NCBI GenBank assembly: GCA_050633205.1
Contig: JBOEGA010000001.1
Coordinates: 1 to 32,216, forward strand
Reading direction: 5' to 3'
Length of the DNA stretch: 32,216 nucleotides
From: CBDHHC01 sp050633205
GTDB taxonomy: Bacteria > Pseudomonadota > Alphaproteobacteria > Rhizobiales > CBDHHC01
Position 1 is the first letter of the stretch. Every line of letters starts with the position of its first letter. The translations under genes and the position numbers were made by a program. Under the pieces are notes generated by a model, which worked only from the letters and a program-made list of their open reading frames with translations, did no database searches and was not told where the DNA came from. Below are positions 8,894 through 18,492 of this stretch, in pieces.

Positions 8894-11729
8894 TCCCCGA
8901 CCACAATAAATGGCGCCCAGCTACCCGGATATGGGTTGATTTCATCACTCTCGTCATTCATCAGCGCCAGCATGGAAAGCCGCAAAGCCTCTGCCTTGTC
9001 AACCTTGCTGTTATCCTTAAGTTCCCTGAATAATCTTGTCGTAAGCGTTACTGCCGCATCGGAGTAAACTGGCCAGTGAGAAACCAGCAATGCGCGGGAT
9101 CCTGCATAAAGAAATGCCTTGGACAACCCCGAAAGAGCCTCAGACTCCGGCCTGCCGTCAATGGCTGTATTACATGCAGAAAGAATAACCCAGTCAGCAT
9201 TGAGCTTGAGTTTCGCAATCTCGCTGGCTGTCAGCAACCCGTCATCAAGCTTCGAGGCTCTTGATGGAATAGTCAGCGCCAGAGCAGGCTCCGCAAACCG
9301 GCTGCCAATTTTTTCCAGATCACCCGCAACAAGCCCGTGTGTCGCAAAATATACCACCTGATATTGATCCAGCTTCTGCTTCTTCACATCCGCTTCAGTT
9401 GCCTGTCGGGCGACCCTGACCATTTCTTTCGGCGCACCCAGATACCGGGCTACAGTGTAAAGCTCGTCTTCCGTCTCCGGCAATGCGACAAGAGAGTTTC
9501 CCAGCAGCTTCGCATCAACTCCCGCTCCCTTCTTATAGAAGTCCGCAAATGATCGGGTATCTTTTTTATTAACAGAAGCAACCTTTCCGGAAGACTTGCC
9601 CTTCCCTTTAAATACAGGATTGCCAGAGGTCCTGATGGCACAATAAGAATTTTCTTCTTGCCACTGGCCATCGAAACCAGCGGCTCAAATATCATACGAT
9701 ATATTTCGTGAGAATTCTTCATATCAAACAGGTTATCAGGGCTGTCCAGTTTATCCGGATCAAGGCTTTTCCTCATTGCCTCTATTCTTGATGACAGATC
9801 TTCCTTGCTGACTTTTCTGCGAAACCAGTCAGAATCCTGTTGTGAAACAGCCCAGATAAAAAGCTCATTCCTGCTTACAAGATAAAATACCAGAAGCTCG
9901 TCAGCACCGAGAAGCTTCTGTACTTCCCCAAGCTTCAATGGCCTTGGGTTAGACAGCTCCTGATATTTGGGAAACTCCTTCTCAAGACGCCCCGACAAAG
10001 CATCTCCCTCGTTTTTAAGGCCGGCAAGTTCAGTTTTAAGCCTGACTTCTGTCTCTCTGGTTTGTGCAGTTTCTTTCCGGATAATAACCTTCTCCAGAGC
10101 CTTGTTAACCCGTTGCCAGCGCTGAAAAACATCCTGTTGTTTCCGCACAAGAGCTCCAAGTTCCGGTTTGCCGGAAGTAACCCGTGCTGCCATCTGGGAA
10201 ATTGCAGAAGAAGCAATACCTGAGTTTATTTTCTGCGCAGACCTGAACGCCGCATCATTCAGATATGCCCTTATATCCCCATGCTTTTCATAAGCCCCAT
10301 AGGCCGCCCTGATGTGATTACGATATACAAGTTCAAATCTGTTATCAGTTGCCCTGTGCCCTGTAATAACACTGCTCCCCGATATCCGTTCTCTGCTAGA
10401 TATCGATTTCACCCCATCTTCAAGGTAGAAATATGCCCGCTTGAACTCCCCTTTACTCATATTGATACCAGCAAAATTATTGATACCCTGCAGCGTTTCC
10501 GGATGAGCTTCACCAAGGCTCTTTTTACTGATCTGAAGCGACTGCTTGAAAAGCTTTTCTGCTTCCGGATGACGAAACTGTTTAATTCGGATCAGAGCCA
10601 GACTGGACAGGGAGGCTCCATAAGACGGATGTCTTACCCCCAGATACTTTCTTTTAATTTCAAGAGCACGCTTAATAAGAATAACCGATTTTTCCAGTTG
10701 CCCGGTTTCCCTGTAAGCCCGTGCCAGATTACCGAGTGAACTTGACAGACTTATATGCGATTTACCAAAAAGGCTTTCTTTAAGAACCATTGATTTTTCG
10801 AGTAATGGAACTGATTTCTTATATTCCTTTTTCTTCTGGTAGGAGATGGCCAGATTGTTCAGGCTGTCTGCGAGTGGCAGTTTTCTGTTTCCTCTGCTTT
10901 TCTCAAAAATTGCAATTGACTGTTTGGTCGCTGCAATAGCCTCATCAATCCTGCCCTGCTTTGAATAAATACGCCCTATATTACCAAGAAGGATACCCCT
11001 TGTCGGATGATTTGCAGCAAACCTCCTTTTGCTGTCATCAAGAAGCTTTCTGTAAATCTCCATGGCCTGATCAAGCTTCCCCTGTTGTTCATAGGCCTGC
11101 CCGAGATTTCTCATTGTCCCCATAACGCTGATATGCTTGCTGCCAAATCGTCTTTTTTTTATCTGCATGGACTTTTTATACAACTGGACGGACTTTTCAT
11201 ATTTCCCCATCCTTTCATATATTTTGGCAATATTATTCAGATTACCCGCAACTGAAATATGCGAAGCCCCGAAGCGTCTGGTAAAAATTTTATTGGACCG
11301 GTTCAGATAGGATAAAGCTTTTTGATATTGTCCAAGCTTCGTATACGCAATCCCGAGATTCTTAAGGATAGCTGCAACTGCCGGATGATTATTTCCAAAC
11401 CTGCTCTGCCGTATCCTGAGAGCTTGATTATGTAACTTAATGGCCTTCCTGACCTTGGACTGCTGCTGATAAACCACGCCCAGGGTGTTAATAGCAGTAG
11501 CATAATGTGGGTGATTTTTGCCAAAACGACGGCCTGCAATGGATGCCGCCCTCCCTGCAAGCTTTTCAGCCTGCACATAATTCCCCTGCTTCAGATTCTT
11601 TTTTATTTGAAAGTTAAGATTTTTCAGATCCCCGACCTGGGCACTGGCCCCTGAAACCTGAAAAATGATGATCAGAAACAGGAAGACAGATATAAATAAA
11701 TTTCTTCTAACAGATTGAACACTCAACAT
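8884..11729 (-). pseudogene. Secreted TPR-CHAT protein, frameshifted with internal CHAT deletion
   Basis: Two overlapping frames make up one gene. The first (from 11729) has a signal peptide (RRNLFISVFLFLIIIFQVSG, then ASAQ), about nine 42-residue kinesin-light-chain-type TPR repeats (motifs such as LNNLAISYQKKKEYKKS) and the start of a CHAT domain (DELLVFYLVSRNELFIWAV ... ILIVPSGPLA). It then runs out of frame and stops at 9450. The second frame continues the domain as SGNPVFKGKGKSSGKV ... LPETEDELYTVARYLGA and holds the caspase-like dyad, His in YFATHG and Cys in LSACNTA; it ends at 8884. In intact relatives several dozen residues (SLPF ... LGFGNP) separate VPSGPL from GNPVF; here they are missing, with the join near 9620-9627. 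The ATG at 11729 has a GGGA Shine-Dalgarno and is preferred over the ATG at 11810. An A AAA AAG heptamer at 9567-9561 could allow some -1 frameshifting. Confidence 0.8.
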
Positions 11730-12047
11730 TATTTTCCCTACAAAAACAAACAACAATACAAAAGGAAAAAGTCGCCCTGATCTATGGCAGCTTTTGTAAT
11801 TTCCATTCATAAACCTGTCTTAATTTGTACAGAAACTTTAGGTCACTATTGTGAAATACCCGCTTTATTATTAAATACCCAAAACGATATACTTCAATAA
11901 TATTATATTATTTTTCTTAACAATTAGGTTATGCAAAGATCGTTATGCTCTGTAACATTATATACGAATAACATAATAAGCCTAAAGTATATAAATCTGG
12001 ACAGAGCAGTTTTTAAAAAGACCAACATAATTTCTGGGAGGAAACTT
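11730..12047. promoter_or_regulatory. Divergent AT-rich promoter region, TPR-CHAT and dctP
   Basis: About 320 very AT-rich bases between two divergent genes, presumably carrying both promoters. A frame that would extend dctP upstream to 11931 is open, but that stretch is not protein-like, and a clear GGGAGG ribosome site marks the internal start at 12048. No defined operator was recognised. Confidence 0.45.
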
Positions 12048-13061
12048 ATGCGGATACTTACAACTGCCCTGGCTGTACTTGCGATGCTGTCTGCCAGCAT
12101 TGTTGCACATGCAGCAGACCCTGTAAAACTCAGACTTGGCCACTGGTTGCCACCGGCACACCCGCTACAGAAGCTTGGCTTCGAAAAATGGGCCAAATCT
12201 GTTGAAGCTGCATCTAAAGGCTCAATCAAAATTGACATCTACCCGGCTATGCAACTTGGTCATGCGCTTGACCATTATGATATGGCTCGCGATGGCATTG
12301 CAGACATCACATGGATTAACCCCGGCTACCAGCCAGGCCGTTTCCCGGTAATAGCGGCAGGCGAACTTCCTTTCATCACGGACAACGCAAAAGCAGCATC
12401 AAAAGCTCTTGATGCATGGTATCGCCCATATGCCGCAAAAGAAATGAAGGACGTAAAATTTTGCCTCGTTCACTTCCACGATCCGGGGACACTTCACTCA
12501 AAAAAGCCAATTCGTGTTCCAGCCGATATCAAAGGCATGAAAGTTCGTCCCGGCAACGCTACCATGGGCAAATTCATTCGCCAGCTTGGCGGAGCCAATG
12601 TTAAAGTATCTGCTCCCGAAGCTCGTGACGCACTTGAACGTGGTGTCGCAGACGCAATTACATTCCCGTGGAATTCAATTATCGTTCTTGGAATTTCAAA
12701 AGTAGTCGATCATCACCTTGATCTGTCTCTCTACTCAACAACACTTTCTCTTGTAATCAATAAAGCTGCCTACAACAAATTGTCAAAAGACGGCAAGGCG
12801 GCAATCGACTCTCATTGTACAAGTGAATGGGCTGAAAAATTCTCTGAAGGCTGGGCTGACAACGAAGCATCAGGCAGGGAAGCAATTGCAAAGCTTGGTC
12901 ACAAGATCGTAAAAATCAAGGATGACGAGCAGAAAAAGTGGATGGAAGCCTCTAAGACTCTATACACTCAGTGGGTTGACAGCGTTAAGAAAAAAGGCCT
13001 TCCGGCTGAAAAAATGCTGACTGACCTTCAGGAAGCTCTGAAAAAATCATCTGACAAATAA
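12048..13061 (+). CDS. dctP: TRAP transporter substrate-binding protein DctP
   Basis: A 337-residue periplasmic binding protein. The start at 12048 follows GGGAGGAAACTT and gives a good signal peptide (RILTTALAVLAMLSASIVA, cleavage after AHA). The mature part opens with VKLRLGHWLPPAHPLQKLGFEKWAK, continues with IYPAMQLGHALDHYDMARDGIADI, and has the conserved central Arg region ADIKGMKVRPGNATMGKFI, all typical of DctP-type extracytoplasmic receptors that capture carboxylates. It is the first gene of a dctP-dctQ-dctM set followed by an acyl-CoA ligase, so the ligand is probably an organic acid that is then CoA-activated. A strong hairpin lies downstream, between dctP and dctQ. The exact substrate cannot be read from sequence. 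Confidence 0.93.
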   Translation: MRILTTALAVLAMLSASIVAHAADPVKLRLGHWLPPAHPLQKLGFEKWAKSVEAASKGSIKIDIYPAMQLGHALDHYDMARDGIADITWINPGYQPGRFPVIAAGELPFITDNAKAASKALDAWYRPYAAKEMKDVKFCLVHFHDPGTLHSKKPIRVPADIKGMKVRPGNATMGKFIRQLGGANVKVSAPEARDALERGVADAITFPWNSIIVLGISKVVDHHLDLSLYSTTLSLVINKAAYNKLSKDGKAAIDSHCTSEWAEKFSEGWADNEASGREAIAKLGHKIVKIKDDEQKKWMEASKTLYTQWVDSVKKKGLPAEKMLTDLQEALKKSSDK

Positions 13062-13082
13062 CACCCACAATCTCAAAATAAC

Positions 13083-13103
13083 GGCCCGCCTTTATGGCGG
13101 GCC
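13083..13103 (+). terminator. Intercistronic hairpin between dctP and dctQ
   Basis: An 8-bp perfect GC stem, GGCCCGCC/GGCGGGCC, with a 5-base TTTAT loop and no following T-run. Such hairpins after binding-protein genes stabilise the upstream mRNA or partly terminate, giving more DctP than membrane subunits. An ATG at 13094 lies inside the hairpin and is unlikely to be the dctQ start. Confidence 0.7.
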
Positions 13104-13117
13104 TGATGGAGATCTCT

Positions 13118-13606
13118 GTGCAGAATAAAGACACTATCCGGAACCGCCTGATACGTATTGTTGATATAGTTGCTGCTGTATTGCTGGGCATGGTAACAAT
13201 GCTCACCTTCGTTTCAGTACTATGTCGCTATGTCATAAACTGGCCAATACCCGACAATTTTGACATAGGCCGCCTGTTGCTTGGTATCTCGGTCTTCTGG
13301 GGAATAGCGTCAGCAACCCTGAGATCTGAACATATTCAGGTTGATATCCTCTATGAAACACTGGCTGAAAAAGGCAAACGTATTCTGAATATTTTTGCAA
13401 CTGCATTTTCTTCTTTTTTCATGTTTGGCATTGTCTGGATGGTTGCAGGACAGGTCCTCAAAATACGGGACGGCAACGAAACCACAACAGACCTGCTTAT
13501 CCCCATCTGGCCATTTTATGCCGTTGCATGGATTGGAGCCCTTCTGACCATCATTATACTCGGCATAATGCTGTGGTCCTACTTTACTTCCAACGAGGCT
13601 GAATAA
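13118..13606 (+). CDS. dctQ: TRAP transporter small permease DctQ
   Basis: A small membrane protein of about 162 residues with four predicted helices: VDIVAAVLLGMVTMLTFVSVL, a second over LLLGISVFWGIASATL, a third near IFATAFSSFFMFGIVWMVAG and a fourth over FYAVAWIGALLTIIILGI. The RSEHIQVDILYE segment after helix two is characteristic of DctQ proteins. I chose the GTG at 13118 because GGAG sits six bases upstream; a longer frame from the ATG at 13094 would start inside a stable hairpin. Its stop TAA shares a base with the dctM ATG, so the two membrane subunits are translationally coupled. It forms the inner-membrane complex with DctM. Confidence 0.9.
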   Translation: MQNKDTIRNRLIRIVDIVAAVLLGMVTMLTFVSVLCRYVINWPIPDNFDIGRLLLGISVFWGIASATLRSEHIQVDILYETLAEKGKRILNIFATAFSSFFMFGIVWMVAGQVLKIRDGNETTTDLLIPIWPFYAVAWIGALLTIIILGIMLWSYFTSNEAE

Positions 13607-14913
13607 TGGAACTGTCTCCTTACTTTATCACTTCGGCTTCGTTCGTCGTTCTTTTCGTCCTTATCATTTTAAGAGTTCCCATCGGAGTAGCCATGGGACT
13701 GGTAGGTGTAGCAGGATTTGGAATGCTGACATCCCAGGATGCAGCTCTGAACCTTCTTGCTCTCTCCCCCATGAGAACATCTACAGAGTACACTCTGGGC
13801 CTGATCCCCATGTTTATTCTGATGGGGTCCTTTGCCTCTGCTTCAGGCATCAGCGCAGACCTTTATAAATCATCGCAGGCCTGGCTGGGGCATTTCCGTG
13901 GGGGCTTAGCCCTAGCAACCATAGCAGCCTGTAGTGGCTTCGCCGCGATTTGCGGCTCTTCAGTTGCGACAGCCGCCACCATGACAAAAGTTGCCCTTCC
14001 CGAAATGCGCCGCTACGGCTATTCCGACAAGATCGCAAGCGGAACTATAGCGGCAGGCGGAAGTCTTGGCATCCTTATACCACCATCAATTATACTGGCC
14101 GTATATGGCGTAATGACCAGACAGGATATAGGAAAACTCTTCCTCGCAGGCGTCATACCAGGCGCTTTGGCAATCCTTCTCTACTGCCTTGTAATCATAA
14201 TCTACAGCCGCCTGTACCCGGACAGATTCCCCAACACGGAAGTCACATCATGGCGTGACAGGCTTTACAGCATGATCGGTGTCTTACCGACCCTGGCTCT
14301 GTTCACCTTTGTAATTGGCGGGCTGTATGCAGGCATGTTTACGCCCTCGGAAGGCGCAGGCATGGGAGCATTCGGAACATTCCTGATAGGCAAATGCATG
14401 GGACGCCTCCCATGGAGCAAAGTCCTTGAATGCCTGATCGACAGCATCCGCGTAAGTGCTGCAATCTTCCTTGTCCTGATCGGTGCACTGCTTTTCGGCT
14501 ACTTCCTGACAGTAAGCCGCGTACCTCAGCATATGACGGAATTCCTTATCGGTCTTGAACTTGGCTCATACGGAACCCTTGCAGTAATCCTGATAGCACT
14601 GTTCCTTCTGGGCTGCATACTGGATGCAATGGCAATGATCGTGCTGGTCGTACCAATCATCTTTCCGGTAATTCTGCAGCTTGGCTTTGATCCCATCTGG
14701 TTCGGCGTAATCATGGTTGTCGCCGTTGAACTCGCACTGATCACTCCTCCGATAGGAATGAATGTCTTCGTCATCAATGGTGTCGCGAAAGATATAAGCC
14801 TCCCGACAATATTCAGAGGCGTTATGCCATTTGTCCTCATAGATATTGTCAGACTGATCCTGCTTGTTGCATTTCCAGCCATCGTCTTGCTGCTGCCATC
14901 ATGGATGGGATAA
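13606..14913 (+). CDS. dctM: TRAP transporter large permease DctM
   Basis: A 435-residue, very hydrophobic protein with about 12 membrane helices. It is the ion-coupled transport subunit. Family motifs are plain: FVVLFVLIILRVPIGVAMG at the N-terminus, IPMFILMGSFASASGI, CSGFAAICGSSVATAATM, the signature GGSLGILIPPSIILAVYG, and LITPPIGMNVFVINGVAKD near the C-terminus. It overlaps dctQ by one base and ends 14 bases before the acyl-CoA synthetase gene, so uptake and activation genes look cotranscribed. It uses a sodium or proton gradient together with DctP and DctQ. The length is normal and intact. Confidence 0.95.
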   Translation: MELSPYFITSASFVVLFVLIILRVPIGVAMGLVGVAGFGMLTSQDAALNLLALSPMRTSTEYTLGLIPMFILMGSFASASGISADLYKSSQAWLGHFRGGLALATIAACSGFAAICGSSVATAATMTKVALPEMRRYGYSDKIASGTIAAGGSLGILIPPSIILAVYGVMTRQDIGKLFLAGVIPGALAILLYCLVIIIYSRLYPDRFPNTEVTSWRDRLYSMIGVLPTLALFTFVIGGLYAGMFTPSEGAGMGAFGTFLIGKCMGRLPWSKVLECLIDSIRVSAAIFLVLIGALLFGYFLTVSRVPQHMTEFLIGLELGSYGTLAVILIALFLLGCILDAMAMIVLVVPIIFPVILQLGFDPIWFGVIMVVAVELALITPPIGMNVFVINGVAKDISLPTIFRGVMPFVLIDIVRLILLVAFPAIVLLLPSWMG

Positions 14914-14927
14914 AGAGGAAATAATCT

Positions 14928-16775
14928 ATGACGGAAACAACCAGAATCCGCAGCCTTTCAGATATCATCATTCTGGAACAGCAGGCTCTTGAGCAGTTTG
15001 TAAAAGCAGAATCTGTCTATAACCTGATTGAGCGGGCATCAGAAACCTATGGCAAAAGGGATGCCTTCCGCTATCTGCCCGATGGCAATCTGGAAACCGT
15101 GACGCAAAACACCACATTCACAGAGCTGTTTCAGAAGGTAACTCAGGCCGCAAATCTGTTTCACTCCCTGAATATCGGGCCGGAAGACAGTGTTGCTATA
15201 CTGGCCCCGAATATCCCGGAGGCACAGTTCGCGTTATGGGGAGCAGAAACAGCCACAAAAGCCTGCCCTGTAAATTTCATGCTGGAAACAGGCCACATCA
15301 TCGAAATTATGGAACAGGCCAACGCCAAAGCCATAGTCTGCCTGGGCCATGATGATGATCTGCCAATTCTGCAGAAAGCAACTGAAATAGCAGAAAAAAC
15401 AGGCCTGAAAAATATCTTCACAATCGGAGGTGATAACTCCGGCTTCAGGGATTTCCTGAATGCTATAAACGAACAACGATCAGACAAGCTGTTATTCGAC
15501 AGAGCCCTCAATCACGCAACAATAGCTGCTCTCTTTCATACTGGTGGAACAACCGGCGTACCAAAACTCGCCCGGCATACCCATGGCAATCAGCTCTTCA
15601 CCTCATATTGCGCCGCCCTCTACTATGATCTGAAAAGCGAAGACATCGTAATCAACGGCTTCCCCATGTTCCACGTAGCGGGCACACTGGTTTACGGAAC
15701 CTCCTGCTTCACAGTCGGGGCCACACAGATTTTAACCACCCGCACCGGATACAGAAATGCCGGGCTCATGCAGAATATCTGGCGTCATATCGAACAGCAG
15801 AATGTAACAATTTTCTCCTGCGTCCCGACAATATTAAGCACACTTTTACAGACAGAACCGGGTAATGCAGACCTGTCATCGCTCAAAGCCTTCTATACTG
15901 GCGGTTCACCACTACCCGCAGAGCTGGCCGATGCCATTGAGAATAAATTCTCGGTCCCCGTCAGAAATATCTTTGGCATGACCGAATGTGCAGGCCTGCT
16001 TGCACTGGAACCAATCCACGCCCCCAGAACACCGGGAGCTGCCGGCTACAGACTACCCTTTACAGAAATTCACGCCTTCAGCTCCAGTGATGACGGGAAT
16101 ATCAATCTGGATACCCCCTGCCAGCCCGGACAGACTGGCATTCTCGCCATTCGCAGCCCCAATGTAGGCCCCGGCTATACAGACAGCAAACGCAATACCG
16201 GATCTTTCGAAAATGGTTGGCTCATCTCCGGCGATATCGGCATGGTTGATGAAAAAGGCAGGGTTTTCGTTACCGGACGGGAAAAAGACGTTATCATTCG
16301 CGGTGCCCATAATATTGACCCTGCCTCTATAGAAGAAGCCATCAACAGCCACCCTGCAATCTCAATATGCGCTGCTATTGGCCAGCCTGACACATATGCA
16401 GGCGAAATACCGGTCGTTTATGCCGAGCTGAAAGAAGGTATAACCACAACACCGGAGGAAATTCTGCAGTTTTCAACGCCATTAATACCGGAACCCGCAG
16501 CCAGACCCAAAAGACTTGAATTTGTTGAAGAACTCCCCAAAACCGCCATCGGTAAAATATTCAAACCACAGATACGTTGCTGGGCAACACAATATGCCTT
16601 CTCTCAATCTTTATCCTCTACAGATTTCGACGGACAGATAATCGCCGCTTTGGAAAACGGGCAAATTACTGTAACAATTGTTTTAAGTGGAAAAACCACT
16701 GACGAGCAGATAAACAATTATAAAAAAACATTGCAGAATTACTCGTTAAAATATCAGTTTGTAGAGAATAATTAG
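14928..16775 (+). CDS. AMP-binding acyl-CoA synthetase
   Basis: A 615-residue ANL-superfamily ligase that would adenylate a carboxylic acid and join it to CoA. The P-loop HTGGTTGVPKLARHTHGN lies near residues 202-220, the adenine-binding FGMTECAG near 350, SGDIGMVDEKGRVFVTGREKDVI with its hinge near 435-455, and the catalytic lysine in KTAIGKIFKP near 540. It looks closest to the long acyl-CoA synthetase subgroup with an extra C-terminal segment (about 60 residues after the lysine). The substrate class (fatty, branched or aromatic acid) is not decided by sequence. It starts 14 bases after dctM with a GAGGAAA ribosome site, so the imported acid is the likely substrate. This is an inference from operon structure. 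Confidence 0.92.
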   Translation: MTETTRIRSLSDIIILEQQALEQFVKAESVYNLIERASETYGKRDAFRYLPDGNLETVTQNTTFTELFQKVTQAANLFHSLNIGPEDSVAILAPNIPEAQFALWGAETATKACPVNFMLETGHIIEIMEQANAKAIVCLGHDDDLPILQKATEIAEKTGLKNIFTIGGDNSGFRDFLNAINEQRSDKLLFDRALNHATIAALFHTGGTTGVPKLARHTHGNQLFTSYCAALYYDLKSEDIVINGFPMFHVAGTLVYGTSCFTVGATQILTTRTGYRNAGLMQNIWRHIEQQNVTIFSCVPTILSTLLQTEPGNADLSSLKAFYTGGSPLPAELADAIENKFSVPVRNIFGMTECAGLLALEPIHAPRTPGAAGYRLPFTEIHAFSSSDDGNINLDTPCQPGQTGILAIRSPNVGPGYTDSKRNTGSFENGWLISGDIGMVDEKGRVFVTGREKDVIIRGAHNIDPASIEEAINSHPAISICAAIGQPDTYAGEIPVVYAELKEGITTTPEEILQFSTPLIPEPAARPKRLEFVEELPKTAIGKIFKPQIRCWATQYAFSQSLSSTDFDGQIIAALENGQITVTIVLSGKTTDEQINNYKKTLQNYSLKYQFVENN

Positions 16776-16784
16776 AGTCCCATC

Positions 16785-17579
16785 ATGCAACAGGCGTCAG
16801 ATTTCCTGGAAGACAGCAAACAGCTACACAGGCTGCTTGCCCCATTGGAATCAGCAGATTTCGATAAAGTAACCCTTTTCAAGGGCTGGACAATCAACGA
16901 CGTCCTGGGCCACCTTTATATGTTCAACGTCGCAGCCAGCCTGACCCTCAGTGACGAACAGGCCTTCGCAAAATTCATTCAGGTTGTTGAAGACGGACTG
17001 GCCAGAGGGGAAAAACTGGTTGATATCCAGAAGCCATGGCTGGGCAATCTGGCTGGACAGAAACTATTGGAAGCATGGTGGGAAAATTCAACAGAATTGT
17101 CAGATCTCTGTCAGAATACGTCACCATCAGACCGTGTAAAATGGATCGGCCCTCAAATGAGTGCCCGCTCATGCATCACGGCCAGACAGATGGAAACCTG
17201 GGCGCATGGACAGGAAGTCTTTGATATTCTGGGCGTTGAACGTCAATGTTTTGATCGTATAAAAAACATCGTCCATCTCGGAGTCATCACCTATAACTGG
17301 TCCTTCATAAATCGAAAAATTACGCCTCCTGATCCGGCACCATATCTCAGGCTCCAGTCTCCCGAAGGAAATATCTGGGAATGGAATGAGCAACAGCCTG
17401 ATAACGCAATAACAGGCAATGCTGTTGACTTCGCACAGGTTGTTACCCAAACACGCAACATTGATGATACAGACCTCATCTGTACCGGGCCAGCCGCAAG
17501 ACAATGGATGGAACTGGCCCAATGCTTCGCAGGCCCGCCATCAGATCCGCCAGCAAAAGGTGAGAGGTATATATCCTGA
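16785..17579 (+). CDS. TIGR03084 family, DinB/maleylpyruvate-isomerase-like metal-binding protein
   Basis: A 264-residue protein with the fold pattern of DinB/mycothiol-dependent isomerase-like proteins. LFKGWTINDVLGHLYMFNVAA (about 29-49) has the first metal histidine, and ARQMETWAHGQEVFDILGV (about 130-148) has the second histidine and surrounding motif. A WNEQQPDNAITGNAVDFAQVVTQ region and a C-terminal TGPAARQWMELAQCFAG follow. This matches the TIGR03084 layout of actinobacteria and proteobacteria, whose reaction is unknown. It follows the acyl-CoA synthetase gene by nine bases and is the last gene of the TRAP operon. A role in processing the acid or its CoA ester is plausible. The gene convergent to it starts its 3' end three bases away. 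Confidence 0.85.
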   Translation: MQQASDFLEDSKQLHRLLAPLESADFDKVTLFKGWTINDVLGHLYMFNVAASLTLSDEQAFAKFIQVVEDGLARGEKLVDIQKPWLGNLAGQKLLEAWWENSTELSDLCQNTSPSDRVKWIGPQMSARSCITARQMETWAHGQEVFDILGVERQCFDRIKNIVHLGVITYNWSFINRKITPPDPAPYLRLQSPEGNIWEWNEQQPDNAITGNAVDFAQVVTQTRNIDDTDLICTGPAARQWMELAQCFAGPPSDPPAKGERYIS

Positions 17580-17581
17580 TC

Positions 17582-18316
17582 CTAATAAGGCGAGGCCACT
17601 GGCCTTACTATAATCTGACTGACATCAACATCTTTCGGCTGATCTATCGCATAGGTAACAGCACGTGCAATTGCTTCAGGCTCTATTGCAATAGACCGAA
17701 AGCTCTTCATCGCATTTTTTGCAGTCTCGTCAGTAATGGTATCGGCTAGTTCACTGGTGACAACTCCTGGAGAAACGACCGTAACACGAAGCTTGTCAGT
17801 TTCCTGCCGCAACCCGTCTGAAATAGCCAGTACTGCGTATTTCGTGGCAGAATAGACAGCAGCAGTAGGAGACACACCATAAGCAGCAATAGAGGCAATA
17901 TTAACAATATGACCATCCCCTTGTTTTTCCATAGATGGTAAAACTGCTGCAATGCCGTTCAGTACCCCTTTAATATTCACATCAACCATACGATCCCACT
18001 CATCAACTTTAAGCGAGCGGAGAGGTGATAAAGGCATAATCCCGGCATTATTCACAAGCACATCAATACGGCCAAACTCTTCAATAGTTTCTTTTACGAT
18101 AATATTGTAATTCTCTCGTAGAGTCACATCCAGAATATGTACTCTCGCAATACCACCAGCCTCTTTGATCTCGCTCGCAATATTTTCAAGACGGTCCAGT
18201 CTGCGTGCCCCCATAACAACGACATGACCATTGCCTGCCGCCTCTCTTGCGGTCTTCTCTCCAATACCACTACTGGCACCTGTTACCAGAATAACTTTCT
18301 TTTCCTGTACATTCAT
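17582..18316 (-). CDS. SDR family oxidoreductase
   Basis: A 244-residue classical short-chain dehydrogenase/reductase. Seen in order: the nucleotide site TGASSGIGE (about residues 12-20), the adenine-pocket aspartate in ILDVT, NNAG near 88, the catalytic serine in NIASIAAYG near 140, and YSATK (Tyr/Lys) near 155-159, followed by VVSPGVVTSEL. The arginine in GARRLDR after strand two favours NADP(H). The ATG at 18316 has GGAG six bases upstream (GGAGTTGGAA) and removes a non-conserved 27-residue lead that the longer frame would add. It is divergent from an AraC-family regulator, the usual layout in which the regulator controls an oxidoreductase. The substrate is unknown, perhaps a reactive aldehyde or ketone. 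Confidence 0.92.
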   Translation of the reverse strand: MNVQEKKVILVTGASSGIGEKTAREAAGNGHVVVMGARRLDRLENIASEIKEAGGIARVHILDVTLRENYNIIVKETIEEFGRIDVLVNNAGIMPLSPLRSLKVDEWDRMVDVNIKGVLNGIAAVLPSMEKQGDGHIVNIASIAAYGVSPTAAVYSATKYAVLAISDGLRQETDKLRVTVVSPGVVTSELADTITDETAKNAMKSFRSIAIEPEAIARAVTYAIDQPKDVDVSQIIVRPVASPY

Positions 18317-18492
18317 TTCCAACTCCATAAACATGCCTGCTTTACGGAAATGATCATACATTGCTGGCCCCCGGGATAAATGCATAGTCCTGCACAATCC
18401 TTGCTTAATACTCCAGAGTATAGAAAAATAAATAAATACCTGAAAATTCCTATATGATAAGATGCCTGTAAAGATAATGGAGATATTGGCTA

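Noticed and set aside
11931..12047. N-terminal extension of DctP
   Set aside because: The frame is open, but the residues are not signal-like and an ideal GGGAGG site and signal peptide begin at 12048.
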